DNA of 64,000 nt from Paenibacillaceae bacterium (GTDB lineage Bacteria > Bacillota > Bacilli > Paenibacillales > Paenibacillaceae), in contig CAAFUF010000016.1 of the NCBI GenBank assembly GCA_900766135.1, forward strand, positions 1 to 64,000, read 5' to 3'. The position numbers and the translations under genes were made by a program. A model generated the notes under the pieces. That model did no database searches and was not told the DNA's origin. It worked only from the letters and a program-made list of their open reading frames with translations. Positions 44,407 to 52,632 of this stretch are shown here, in pieces; position 1 is the first letter of the stretch, and every line of letters starts with the position of its first letter.

Positions 44407-46284
44407 TTACATACGATCCGGGGCAGGCAATCCTATTACATTCAACGCATCGGCGATGGTTTCCTTGAATTGATCCGTGAGCCATAGCCGGAATGTTTGC
44501 CGCTGCGGCTCGGCTTTCAGGATCGGACAAGCCGTATAAAAATGATTAAACAAGGTGGCGAGCTCATAGGCAAAATGGCAGATCGGCGTAGGGGACAGTT
44601 CCTCGCACGCGGCGCTCAGCGTATCCGGCCATGCCGCGATTTGCCTCAGCAGGGCATGTTCAGCCCGATCCATCGGGGCGGCCTCCTCCGGCAACGCATC
44701 CGCCCGCGGGAGCCCGTTCGCTAGGGATTTGGCCAAAATGCCGGCGGCACGGGCATGCGCGTACATCAGATACACGCCGGTATTGCCGGTCGTCTCCGTA
44801 GCCTGCTGAATGTCGAAGACCACTTCGGTCGGCAAGGCAAACCGCAGCAGGTAATAACGGATGGCCGCCGCTGCGATCAGGCGGCTGGACAATCCCTCGG
44901 GATCGGAGCGCTTGCCTTCGATTTGCGCCTCCATCAGATTGAGCAGATCGGACACTTTGATGCCGACCCCTTGTCTGCCGGACATGGCGTACGAGGTTTT
45001 GCCGTCCGAGGTGTCCAGGCCAAGCTTCTGTGCCGCGCCAGGGCTTAGCGATACGACGCCGTATCCGACGTGGCGCAGCTTCTCCGCCTGGCCTGCGAAG
45101 CCGAGCGCTTCCAGCGCTTGCTTCACCATCGCCTGAGGATACTCTTGCCTGCGGTCGATCACGTTGACGACGAGATCCGCCTGGCCGTAGTCGGCGGCGA
45201 TGCCGTCTGCATGCGTGGTCCAGAGCCCGTCCGCAAACGGTTTGTACCGGAAATCGTTCGCCAGCAGCCCGAACTTCCAGAGATGGTACGCGATATCCTT
45301 GGCGGTGTAAGTCAAAATTCCGTTGGATCGAACGAGAACCTTATCGGCTTGATGTTCGGCATGGTGCTCGGCATCGGGTTCCGCCGGATCGGCCACTGGT
45401 TGCTTCAGCACCCAGCAGCCTGCCAGCTTGCCGGACGATTCCATTTGGAACAGCTCGGTTTGCTGCAATAAACGAAAAGCCGACTCCCAAAATCCTTCGC
45501 GGACGATGCGGCTCTCCCACACGAGCAAGTCGTAATCGATACCGAAGGCTTTCATTTCCTCCAGATGCTCCCGTACGATTCGTTCCGCCGCGAGCAAACC
45601 GATCCATGCCACGTTTCCGTCTCCGTCTTCCAGCGACCGCAGCACTCGCGTTCTTTGCTCCAGCAGGGAAGGCGTCTGCTCGTATTCCTTGTTCACGCGG
45701 GCATATAGCTCCCAGCAATAATCGCCGAACCGCAGATGCTCCGCCTGATGATTGACGTTCAGCAGCCCCACTACGGTATCGGCCAGCTGATTGCCTAAAT
45801 CGTCTATATAATTGTGGACCTCAACCCGGTATCCGGCTCTCCTAAGCAATCGCGCCAACGAGTCGCCGATGCAGGCGTTCCGCAGGTGACCGATGTGGGC
45901 GGATTTGTTCGGATTGATGGAAGTATGTTCGATCACGACCTTTTCACGGACCGCTTCCGGAAGGCGAAAGGCCTTGCGACCCCATTCGTTCCAATCGAGG
46001 CGGAAGTTCAGAAACCCCGGCGGCGCGGTTTCGATCCGTTGCAACAGACCTTCCATCCGGCCCGCCTGTTCCAGTTCGTTCTTCAAGAGCGCGGCGATGT
46101 GTAGCGGCGGTTGTCGCAGCGTTTTGGCCAACTGCATCGCGATGTTGGTTGAATAATCCCCGTGTTCCGGACGGGCGGGCCGCTCGATGATCACGTCCGG
46201 GAGCCCTTCCGTACTTTGGCCGAACCTTGAAACGATTTGCTGCACCGAAGTTTCAAGGTGCTTTTTCATCCACCTACTGATCAT
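44407..46284 (-). CDS. argS: arginyl-tRNA synthetase (long form)
   Basis: This enzyme charges tRNA-Arg with arginine. The chain has 625 residues against about 555 for typical ArgRS, with a deviating N-terminal domain and an insert around residues 325-345 rich in Pro/Ala/Glu/His. The class I HIGH motif (H130-H133 in NKSAHIGHLRNACIGDSLA) is present. The region AMSGRQGVGIKVSDLLN stands where KMSKS-like residues are expected. The C-terminal DALR anticodon-binding domain ends in LTDQFKETIADALNVIGLPAPDRM. The ATG follows AAGGAGGAGTGTTAC. The gene is preceded by a complete T-box leader, so it is induced when arginine-charged tRNA is low. It could be a second ArgRS. Confidence 0.88.
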   Translation of the reverse strand: MISRWMKKHLETSVQQIVSRFGQSTEGLPDVIIERPARPEHGDYSTNIAMQLAKTLRQPPLHIAALLKNELEQAGRMEGLLQRIETAPPGFLNFRLDWNEWGRKAFRLPEAVREKVVIEHTSINPNKSAHIGHLRNACIGDSLARLLRRAGYRVEVHNYIDDLGNQLADTVVGLLNVNHQAEHLRFGDYCWELYARVNKEYEQTPSLLEQRTRVLRSLEDGDGNVAWIGLLAAERIVREHLEEMKAFGIDYDLLVWESRIVREGFWESAFRLLQQTELFQMESSGKLAGCWVLKQPVADPAEPDAEHHAEHQADKVLVRSNGILTYTAKDIAYHLWKFGLLANDFRYKPFADGLWTTHADGIAADYGQADLVVNVIDRRQEYPQAMVKQALEALGFAGQAEKLRHVGYGVVSLSPGAAQKLGLDTSDGKTSYAMSGRQGVGIKVSDLLNLMEAQIEGKRSDPEGLSSRLIAAAAIRYYLLRFALPTEVVFDIQQATETTGNTGVYLMYAHARAAGILAKSLANGLPRADALPEEAAPMDRAEHALLRQIAAWPDTLSAACEELSPTPICHFAYELATLFNHFYTACPILKAEPQRQTFRLWLTDQFKETIADALNVIGLPAPDRM

Positions 46285-46303
46285 GTAACACTCCTCCTTG
46301 GCT

Positions 46304-46555
46304 AAAAAAATAAAGCCTCCGTCTCATTTAAAGAGACGAAGGCTTGCGCGCTCGCGGTACCACTCTTGTTGTTAAACTCCATGTTTAACCACTCTAGGGA
46401 TAACGGTCTTTTGCCGTGGCTGCCTACCTCGCTAACGTTCGGCAACCCTTCTCATGGGTCCGCTTCGCTGTCTGCTCCGTACCGGTTTCCACTATCCCGG
46501 CTCTCTTGGACTAGAACCGACAGCTACTCTCCCAATCTGCGAATTTGGGTTATTT
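46304..46555 (-). promoter_or_regulatory. T-box riboswitch leader of argS
   Basis: On the minus strand the leader shows the stem I signatures (GGGAGAGTA, then AGAGAG and GGAAACCGG), the candidate specifier CGG (46460-46462; arginine) in GAAGCGGACC, the T-box core AGAGTGGTACCGCG (46353-46366) that pairs with uncharged tRNA ends, and a terminator GCCTTCGTCTC/GAGACGGAGGC with TTTATTTTTTT. An alternative antiterminator would use the T-box core. The specifier assignment is inferred from position and the downstream gene. Confidence 0.9.
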
Positions 46556-46561
46556 TGTAAT

Positions 46562-46589
46562 ATTATATCCGGCCTGATCGGAATGTCAA
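46562..46589 (-). promoter_or_regulatory. sigma-A promoter of argS
   Basis: TTGACA (complement of 46584-46589), a 16-bp spacer and TATAAT (complement of 46562-46567) precede the T-box leader by a few bases. Both hexamers are perfect. Confidence 0.85.
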
Positions 46590-46615
46590 CCTGCAGCTTC
46601 TTTTTTACAACTTGT

Positions 46616-47854
46616 TTACAACTTGGAGATGGATTGTTCATGTTTACGTGAGCCCACTGTGATACCGGTTCTTTTTTCGGTAAAAAAGTAAATTAAGACC
46701 AGTACCGGCACGATGATGCCGATCAGGGAGGTGAAATTCCAGCCGCCGTGGGCATAAGACCACCCGCCCAAAGACGATCCGGCAGCCCCGCCGATGAAAA
46801 AGATAGCCATGAATAAGCCGTTAAGGCGTCCTTTGGCTTCATTGCCCAGGGAATAAACCGCCCGCTGGCCAAGGACTAGATTTCCCGAAACAGCCATGTC
46901 CAGCAGAATCGCAGCAAGAACCAGCAGGACGAGGGACGCCGTCGAATGGCCATGAGCAAGGTAGGCCAGGGCAAATGACGAGGCGGCAACGATCATGGCC
47001 AATCCGGTCAAGAACCGGGTCCAGCCTTTATCCGCGAGTCTTCCGGCGATCGGCGCGGCAATGGCGCCCCCTACGCCGGCCAGCGCGAACCAGGCGATCC
47101 CTTGCTGTGTCATGCCGAATTCGTCCGCCAAATATAGCGGAACCACGGTCCAGAACAGACTGAAGACGCCAAATAAACAAGCTTGATAAGCGGCGCGGCG
47201 GCGAAGGATCGGCGTTTGTTTCAATAGAGAGCCCAGAGAAACGATCAACTTTCCGTAACTTAAGGCAGGCTCCGGCTTCCGTTCGGGAAGCACCCGGTAT
47301 AATAAAATCGTTAAAAGTGCGATAGCCGCTGCGGACAAGGCAAATACCGCCTGCCACTTCCACAAGCCGGCAATGAAGCTGGCCACGGGGCGGGCGAACA
47401 TGATCCCGAGCAGAAGTCCGCTCATTACATTCCCCACCACCCGGCCTTGATTGGGACCGGATGCCAAATAGGTCGCATAAGGAACCAGAATTTGGGCCAC
47501 CACGGATCCCAGACCGATAAACAAGGACGCAGCGAGGAATAGGGGCGCGTTTACGGCAAAGGATGCCGTCGCCAAGGCGCAGAATGCCACGATAAGGAAC
47601 ATGGCCACAAGACGTCGGTTTTCAACGATGTCGCTGAGCGGAACAATGAACAACAGACCCAGCACGTACCCGATTTGCGTTAAAGTGACGATGAACCCCG
47701 CTGCCTCGGAAGTTAACCCCGTGGCAGCGCTGATCGGCCCGACCAACGTTTGGGAATAATACAAGTTAGCTACGATAAGCCCGCAAGCGGCGGCTAACAA
47801 AAATAGGATCCCGCCTGAAATCGGCTTACTGCCGGCAGTTTCTTTCGTGTCCAT
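46616..47854 (-). CDS. MFS transporter (drug:H+ antiporter-like)
   Basis: This 412-residue membrane protein has twelve predicted helices. The N-terminal half has GLIVANLYYSQTLVGPI and the loop motif LSDIVENRRLV equivalent to MFS motif A; a related loop GRLADKGWTRF sits in the second half. It is most like DHA1-type efflux pumps. The ATG follows GAGGAGGTTTTATT. It is divergent from a TetR repressor with two palindromic operators between them, a classic efflux-repressor pair. The exported compound is unknown. Confidence 0.88.
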   Translation of the reverse strand: MDTKETAGSKPISGGILFLLAAACGLIVANLYYSQTLVGPISAATGLTSEAAGFIVTLTQIGYVLGLLFIVPLSDIVENRRLVAMFLIVAFCALATASFAVNAPLFLAASLFIGLGSVVAQILVPYATYLASGPNQGRVVGNVMSGLLLGIMFARPVASFIAGLWKWQAVFALSAAAIALLTILLYRVLPERKPEPALSYGKLIVSLGSLLKQTPILRRRAAYQACLFGVFSLFWTVVPLYLADEFGMTQQGIAWFALAGVGGAIAAPIAGRLADKGWTRFLTGLAMIVAASSFALAYLAHGHSTASLVLLVLAAILLDMAVSGNLVLGQRAVYSLGNEAKGRLNGLFMAIFFIGGAAGSSLGGWSYAHGGWNFTSLIGIIVPVLVLIYFFTEKRTGITVGSRKHEQSISKL

Positions 47855-47883
47855 AATAAAACCTCCTCATTTGATTAAATACT

Positions 47884-47938
47884 AAACGTATCGTTTAATA
47901 ATTGCTGATGGTTATATAATATACTGAACGTATCGTTT
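47884..47938. promoter_or_regulatory. two palindromic TetR operators between MFS and tetR
   Basis: AAACGTATCGTTT (47884-47896) and GAACGTATCGTTT (47926-47938) are near-identical palindromes 42 bp apart. A weaker GAACGTACAG lies at 47987. They flank the TATATAAT-like element at about 47913-47920, so the repressor would shut off both divergent genes. Confidence 0.75.
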
Positions 47939-48025
47939 TGTAAATAACAATTTGATTACCGCGTTTCGATGAATATTGAGTATAATGAACGTACAGTATT
48001 ATATGCGGAAAAGGAGTGGGTCCAA

Positions 48026-48604
48026 GTGAGCACCAAAAGAGGGCGTCCGCGCAACATGGAAACGCAAAACGCCATTCTTGCCGCTTCCTATGATTTGTTG
48101 CTGGAACAAGGATTCGGATCGGTCACGGTGGAGAAAATCGCGGAGCGGGCCGGGGTTAGCAAAGCCACGATCTATAAATGGTGGCCCAACAAAGCCGCGG
48201 TGGTCATGGACGGGTTCCTGACGGCGTCAACGGCTAGAATTCCGGTTCCCGATACGGGTTCGATCTCCCAAGACCTGGTCATTCATGTGACGAGATTGGT
48301 TCGGTTTATGACAAGCCGGGAGGGAAACGTCATCAAAGAACTGGTCGGGGAAGGACAAGTTGATGCCGGATTGGCGGAAATTTACCGTTCGAGGTACTTT
48401 GGCCCCCGCCGGCTTGAGGCAAGCCAAATCATCGAACGCGGAATCCGGCGCGGCGAGTTGAAGGATCAGCTCGATCTTGAGTTATGTCTGGATCAGATCT
48501 ATGGACCGATTTTTTATAGGCTTTTGATCTTAAGCGACGAGTTGGATGAGAACTACGTTGAAAATTTGGTGAAGCGGGTTCTGGAGGGACTTGCGGCGAA
48601 ATGA
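48026..48604 (+). CDS. TetR-family repressor of the divergent MFS pump
   Basis: This 192-residue protein starts GTG at 48026 behind AAGGAG; the open frame from 47969 runs through the operator region. The N-terminal HTH reads NAILAASYDLLLEQGFGSVTVEKIAERAGVSKATIYKWWPNKAAV, and the C-terminal domain resembles TetR_C of the TM_1030/AcrR-like kind. It probably binds the two AAACGTATCGTTT sites and controls the MFS gene and itself. Confidence 0.9.
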   Translation: MSTKRGRPRNMETQNAILAASYDLLLEQGFGSVTVEKIAERAGVSKATIYKWWPNKAAVVMDGFLTASTARIPVPDTGSISQDLVIHVTRLVRFMTSREGNVIKELVGEGQVDAGLAEIYRSRYFGPRRLEASQIIERGIRRGELKDQLDLELCLDQIYGPIFYRLLILSDELDENYVENLVKRVLEGLAAK

Positions 48605-48763
48605 GTTGGCACGTCCGCTTGAAGACGTCTCTCAAATGTGATACATTATTTTCCATAATCGATGTTTTAGGTATGAAGCACATACCGCTTTGATACAACT
48701 TGCTCATGGAAGCAAGGGGGATCGGGGCGGTTTTTTTATTGATACGGAGAGGGTGGGGGATTC

Positions 48764-49420
48764 ATGGGTGATGATTTCGATGGCGTATACTTGGAGTGGT
48801 TGGAACGGCAGATTGATGAAGAGACAAATCCAAGAAGGCGGGAGTTTCTGCAAAAGGGATTGAGCCGGGGGACAACGGATTTTCTGCGGTTCATATGTTA
48901 TCCCGTCATCGGAAATTTCAAGGATCTATATCCTGAATACGAGGTTCGCGACTTTAATAATGGCTATCGCTACCTCGATTTGGCTTATAGGCCGGGCAAC
49001 GCCAAAGGGTGCATCGAGATTCAGGATTACCGAAGCCATGCCCGGGATATCGAAGCGGGGCGATTTAAGGATTTGTGTATGAAGCAGTCTCTGCTGGCGC
49101 TTGACGATTGGCTGTTCCTTCCGATTGCCTATCTGTCCATTCGGGAAGACCCGGGAGTCTGCAAGCAACTGGTCTTATCCTTCGTCGGCAAGTTTTTGTC
49201 CAATGCCGTATCTTCCGAACTTCATTGGGCGGAAGCCGAAACCTTGCGGTTTGCCAGACGGTTATTGCGCCCCTTTACTCCGGCGGAGCTGGCGGATCAT
49301 CTCGTTCTGTCCAAGCAGCATACACGCGCGATTCTCCATACTATGCACGACCGGAAAATGCTGGAGGTCGTGGACGGCAAACAACGGTATCGAACGTATC
49401 GGCTTCCAATTGCCCGTTAG
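48764..49420 (+). CDS. hypothetical protein: nuclease-fold-like part plus winged helix
   Basis: This is a 218-residue cytosolic protein. Residues 65-90 read YRYLDLAYRPGNAKGCIEIQDYR: D72 then E85-x-Q87 on successive strands, the pattern of PD-(D/E)xK-type nuclease cores. The C-terminal 55 residues (TPAELADHLVLSKQHTRAILHTMHDRKMLEVV) look like a winged helix. It stands alone with a ribosome binding site GGAGAGGGTGGGG. No defined family name is claimed; a nuclease or DNA-binding regulator role is an inference from these patterns. Confidence 0.6.
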   Translation: MGDDFDGVYLEWLERQIDEETNPRRREFLQKGLSRGTTDFLRFICYPVIGNFKDLYPEYEVRDFNNGYRYLDLAYRPGNAKGCIEIQDYRSHARDIEAGRFKDLCMKQSLLALDDWLFLPIAYLSIREDPGVCKQLVLSFVGKFLSNAVSSELHWAEAETLRFARRLLRPFTPAELADHLVLSKQHTRAILHTMHDRKMLEVVDGKQRYRTYRLPIAR

Positions 49421-49451
49421 GGGCAGAGTTCGGATGGCTGGAGGATCTTAA

Positions 49452-49733
49452 GCTGAGGCTGCCACTAAGTCTGAAGATCATCCTGGCTCTAACGCTGACT
49501 CCACTTCTAATGCTCATACTAGATTTGGCGCTCATACTAGCTCAAACGCTCATAATAGCTCTGGCGCTAACTCTAACTCTAACTCTAACTCTAACTCTAA
49601 CTCTAACTCTAACTCTAACGCTCATACTGGCTCTAGCTCTAATGCTAACGCTCATACTGGCTCTAGCTCTAATGCTAACTCTTGCGCTCATGCTAACACC
49701 AACACTCGCTCTAACGCTGCTGAGCAACGCTAA
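49452..49733 (+). other. start-less low-complexity Asn/Ser/Ala open frame
   Basis: A frame open from after the TAA at 49449 to TAA at 49731-49733 would encode a Ser/Asn/Ala/His-rich string (repeated NS dipeptides, then two NAHTGSSSNA units). It has no ATG, GTG or TTG start or ribosome binding site. It may be the relic of a repetitive surface protein or simply satellite DNA that happens to be open. It follows the 48764 gene in another frame. Confidence 0.35.
49567..49680. repeat. CTAACT microsatellite followed by two 30-bp repeats
   Basis: Eight perfect CTAACT hexamers run from 49567 to 49614 with a ninth variant CTAACG. Directly after come two identical 30-bp units (49621-49650 and 49651-49680) starting CTCATACTGG. 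Similar but degenerate units flank them. Such an array is prone to slippage. Confidence 0.92.
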
Positions 49734-49905
49734 ATCGGCAAATTTGGTCTCTCCCAAATTCTAACGACGATGAGACACTCTATTTACACGGAAATCGGGA
49801 AAAATGGAGTTAAACAGGGGAATAAGCTCTGTAGCAAGCGTTAGAATCGCAAAGTGTCATTATTGGCGCATATAAGATCTGTGGCAAGCGTTAGCGGTTA
49901 AAAGG

Positions 49906-50022
49906 AGGGGGTTGATGATGCGTTAGAATGAAGCGTTCGGATGATGCGTTAGAATGATGAGTGAGGATGGAGCGTTCGGATGATTAGTTAGAAGGACAAG
50001 TTAGAATGGTAAGTTTGAGGTA
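49906..50022. repeat. 13-bp minisatellite
   Basis: From 49919, 13-bp monomers follow in register: TGCGTTAGAATGA, AGCGTTCGGATGA, TGCGTTAGAATGA, TGAGTGAGGATGG, AGCGTTCGGATGA, TTAGTTAGAAGGA, CAAGTTAGAATGG. The best pairs are identical. Further copies of GCAAGCGTTAG lie at about 49836 and 49885, and GTAGGCA/CATCCGTA repeats follow at 50039-50085. No gene is visible between 49740 and 50148. Confidence 0.85.
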
Positions 50023-50148
50023 TCCGATCCCCGTTAACCGTAGGCACCTGCGGACATCCGTACGCACCTGTAGGCATCCGTAGGCCAAGAAGGATCAATT
50101 GTGCTAGAATAAAGAAAAATAACCTTATTCATGCAAAGGAGGATAAAG

Positions 50149-51057
50149 ATGAGCTCATCCATCGCCGTGCATCTATGGTTCGACAAAGAGGCGAAAGAAG
50201 CAGCGGAGTTCTATTGCTCCGTATTCCCGGATTCCCGAATCACGGGGGTTACAACGATAAACGATACCCCTTCGGGTGATTCCGAAATGGTTTCGTTCAC
50301 CGTTTGGGGGTTTCCGTTCATGGCTATTTCGGCAGGACCGTACTTCAAGATGAATCCTTCCATTTCGTGCATCGTAAATTTCGACCCCTCCCGAGATCCT
50401 AACGCCAGAAAAATGCTTGATGAAGCGTGGGACAAGCTCTCCGACGGCGGGGGTGCGCTCATGCCCCTGGACCGGTATCCTTTCAGCGAACGGTACGGCT
50501 GGATCCAGGATAAGTACGGATTTACTTGGCAACTGATGTTGACGAATCCCGATGGGGAGCCGCGTCCGGCAATCGTCCCCTCTTTGATGTTCATTGGCGA
50601 TAACTGCGGCAAGGCGGAAGAAGCACGCGAACTTTATCTCTCGGTGTTCCGGAACGCGAAATCCGGCGCACTCGTCAAATATGGACCCGGCCAGGAACCG
50701 GACCGAGAAGGTACGGTCATGTTCACCGATTTTATGCTGGAAAACACATGGTTAGCGGCGATGGACAGCGCGCATGCCCATGGGTTCAGCTTTAACGAAG
50801 CGATTTCCCTCTTGGTCAACTGCGAAACGCAGGAGGAAATCGATCATTATTGGGGGCATCTCTCCGCCGACCCCGAAGCAGAACAATGCGGTTGGCTCAA
50901 AGACCGGTACGGCGTCTCGTGGCAAATTTCTCCTACCATCTTGGACGAGATGATGACCCGGGGCACGCCGGAACAACGTCACCGTGTTACGCAGGCGTTT
51001 TTGAAGATGAAGAAGTTTAACCTCTCGGAGTTGCAGCAAGCTTTTGACGGGAGATAA
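50149..51057 (+). CDS. tandem PhnB-like VOC-fold protein
   Basis: This 302-residue protein is made of two vicinal-oxygen-chelate domains of the PhnB/3-demethylubiquinone methyltransferase-like type (PF06983). The first (residues ~3-130) has VHLWFDKEAKEAAEFYCSVFPDSRI and DKYGFTWQLML; the second (~145-275) has AEEARELYLSVFRNA and DRYGVSWQISPTIL. The catalytic role is unknown for most members. The ATG at 50149 follows AAAGGAGGATAAAG. It is flanked by repeat DNA and a bidirectional terminator. Confidence 0.88.
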   Translation: MSSSIAVHLWFDKEAKEAAEFYCSVFPDSRITGVTTINDTPSGDSEMVSFTVWGFPFMAISAGPYFKMNPSISCIVNFDPSRDPNARKMLDEAWDKLSDGGGALMPLDRYPFSERYGWIQDKYGFTWQLMLTNPDGEPRPAIVPSLMFIGDNCGKAEEARELYLSVFRNAKSGALVKYGPGQEPDREGTVMFTDFMLENTWLAAMDSAHAHGFSFNEAISLLVNCETQEEIDHYWGHLSADPEAEQCGWLKDRYGVSWQISPTILDEMMTRGTPEQRHRVTQAFLKMKKFNLSELQQAFDGR

Positions 51058-51060
51058 ACG

Positions 51061-51104
51061 AAAAAAGGAAGCTCCACTCGACCGAGTGAAGCTTCCTTGC
51101 ATTT
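51061..51104. terminator. bidirectional terminator between PhnB-like gene and tRNA
   Basis: GGAAGCT/AGCTTCC with inner CACTCG/CGAGTG; AAAAAA on the left gives a T-run on the minus strand for the tRNA gene, and TTGCATTTT is on the right. Confidence 0.85.
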
Positions 51105-51106
51105 TA

Positions 51107-51179
51107 TGGAGCCTAGGGGGATCGAACCCCTGACCTCATCGCTGCCAGCGATGCGCTCTCCCAGCTGAGCTAAGGCCCC
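51107..51179 (-). tRNA. tRNA-Ala (anticodon GGC)
   Basis: The complement gives a full cloverleaf: acceptor GGGGCCT/AGGCTCC with one G-U pair, D-arm GCTCAGCTGGGAGAGC, anticodon stem CATCG/CGATG with loop CTGGCAG (anticodon GGC, reading GCC and GCU alanine codons), T-arm GGGGTTCGATCCCC, and discriminator A. The 3' CCA is not encoded. It is a single tRNA, not in a cluster. Confidence 0.96.
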
Positions 51180-51305
51180 GTGAGCGACTATTTTATTTTA
51201 TAAAAATGCGGCCAGGCTGTCAATATCCCTTTGCAAAAAAATACGCCCCCCAAAGTTCCGGCAACCGAGGTTGCCGGAAAGGGGAACGGGGCCGGTTTCC
51301 GCATC

Positions 51306-51614
51306 TTACACCTTCATCGCCGTGATTTTCGCGGCCGGTACGATGACCTGCCGACCTGACTCATCGATCAACTCCAGCGCATCGGTGTGCACGGCGACCA
51401 GCGTGCCGTAAAGGACGGAGCCGGCCGTTTCCAGGGTGATGCTCCGGCCGATCGAAGCTTCGATCCGCTGCCGGGTAGCGGAATCCGGGAAGGAGGCGGC
51501 CTCGAGCGCTTGCTCCAGATGCTCCACCCGGCTGGCCAGCAGCTCAAGCTCGGCTTGCAGCAGGCGAATTCGCCTTCGCAACGGTTCGTGCAGCAGAAAG
51601 CGCAGGATGGTCAA
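51306..51614 (-). CDS. small DUF2642-like protein
   Basis: This 102-residue protein has an N-terminal coiled-coil (RRRIRLLQAELELLASRVEHLEQAL) and a C-terminal Sm/SH3-like beta domain, GRSITLETAGSVLYGTLVAVHTDALEL, resembling DUF2642 proteins linked to spore surfaces in Bacilli. The start is TTG at 51614 after AGAGGTGA. The family call is by pattern and the function is unknown. Confidence 0.65.
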   Translation of the reverse strand: MTILRFLLHEPLRRRIRLLQAELELLASRVEHLEQALEAASFPDSATRQRIEASIGRSITLETAGSVLYGTLVAVHTDALELIDESGRQVIVPAAKITAMKV

Positions 51615-51779
51615 TGCGATTCACCTCTTTTCGTACCGAAACTCGTCTCTAGCAAAAGAGACAATATATCATATGAAAATAGATTGATAGAGTTCGGGTG
51701 GGGCTTACTTTCCGGCGGGTATCCTTTATGTTATGCTGAAAACAAGTACTGAATCGATACGTAAGGAGAGGGATTAACC

Positions 51780-52067
51780 ATGATCAAACATATCGTCTTG
51801 TTCAAACTGAAAGAGGCGTCGCCGGAGAACGTTGGACGTACGGTTGAGGTGTTGCGCGGCTTGCAAGGCAAAGTGGAGCAACTGAGAAGCCTGGAGGTGG
51901 GCACCGACGTGATCCGTTCCCCTCGTTCCTATGATATTGCGTTGATTGCAACCTTTGATTCCCTCGCCGATTTGGAAGGGTACCAGGTTCATCCGGAGCA
52001 CAAGAAAGTCATTGAGCACATGAATGAGGTACGTGAAAGCCAGGTGGCGGTCGATTTTGAATTTTAG
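51780..52067 (+). CDS. Dabb-family (stress-responsive A/B barrel) protein
   Basis: This is a 95-residue dimeric alpha-beta barrel protein: IKHIVLFKLKEAS at the start, then the conserved SYDIALIATFDSLADLEGYQVHPEHKKVIEHM, with the histidine typical of Dabb proteins. The ATG follows AAGGAGAGGGATTAACC. It is followed 25 bp later by the HepT-like gene. Biochemical role unknown; some relatives are stress-induced. Confidence 0.88.
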   Translation: MIKHIVLFKLKEASPENVGRTVEVLRGLQGKVEQLRSLEVGTDVIRSPRSYDIALIATFDSLADLEGYQVHPEHKKVIEHMNEVRESQVAVDFEF

Positions 52068-52092
52068 GTAGGACCCGGAGGAGGGGATATCC

Positions 52093-52512
52093 GTGTATTA
52101 TGTAAACCGGGAACAAATCGAACGCCGGTTGGAGCTGGTGCCGGAATTGCTGCAGGCATTCCGCGAATCCGTTCAGGCCGATTCGTCCCTGTTGGGGCGG
52201 TATGCCGAAGAACGGGCGCTGCATCTGGCCATCGAGATTGTGACGGACGTGGGCAGTTATTTGATCGACGGTTTCATTATGCGCGATGCGAGCAGCTATG
52301 AGGATATCGTGGACATCCTCTTGGACGAAAAAGTGGTCGATGCTCCGTTGCATGCGACGTTGATTGAACTGGTTCGCCTGCGGAAACCGTTGGTCCAGGA
52401 CTATTTCGCATGGGACCGACAGGAGGTTATCGGCTTGAGGGAGCGGTTGCCCGGCGCTTTGCAGGATTTTGAAGCCAACGTGCTGAAGTATCTTGATCAG
52501 GAAGGGGTTTGA
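52093..52512 (+). CDS. DUF86/HepT-like protein (YutE type) without catalytic histidine
   Basis: This 139-residue helical protein of the HepT-like family starts GTG at 52093 after GGAGGAGGGG. Active HepT toxins carry an R-x4-H-x-Y motif near the end; here the segment is R97-KPLV-Q102-D-Y104, so arginine and tyrosine are kept but the histidine is glutamine. No MntA antitoxin gene is adjacent. It is probably not a toxin but a housekeeping paralogue similar to B. subtilis YutE. Confidence 0.8.
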   Translation: MYYVNREQIERRLELVPELLQAFRESVQADSSLLGRYAEERALHLAIEIVTDVGSYLIDGFIMRDASSYEDIVDILLDEKVVDAPLHATLIELVRLRKPLVQDYFAWDRQEVIGLRERLPGALQDFEANVLKYLDQEGV

Positions 52513-52632
52513 CCGGGAACGGACAAGCCCAAAAATAATTCCTTGCAGGTGTGACCGGACGAACCGTCGCTGCTTATAATGCATTATCGATATGGGCATT
52601 CGCGGAGAGATGCCGAAAAGGAGAGATGAGTC

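Noticed and set aside
49108..49764. 218-codon open frame with (LT)n repeats
   Set aside because: It overlaps the 48764 gene in another frame and is produced by the CTAACT microsatellite; it has no ribosome binding site.
51107..51179. Integration site at the tRNA-Ala gene
   Set aside because: No duplicated tRNA 3' end, integrase or composition change was found on either side.
52093..52512. HepT/MntA toxin-antitoxin system
   Set aside because: The catalytic histidine is replaced and there is no MntA-type nucleotidyltransferase gene next to it.
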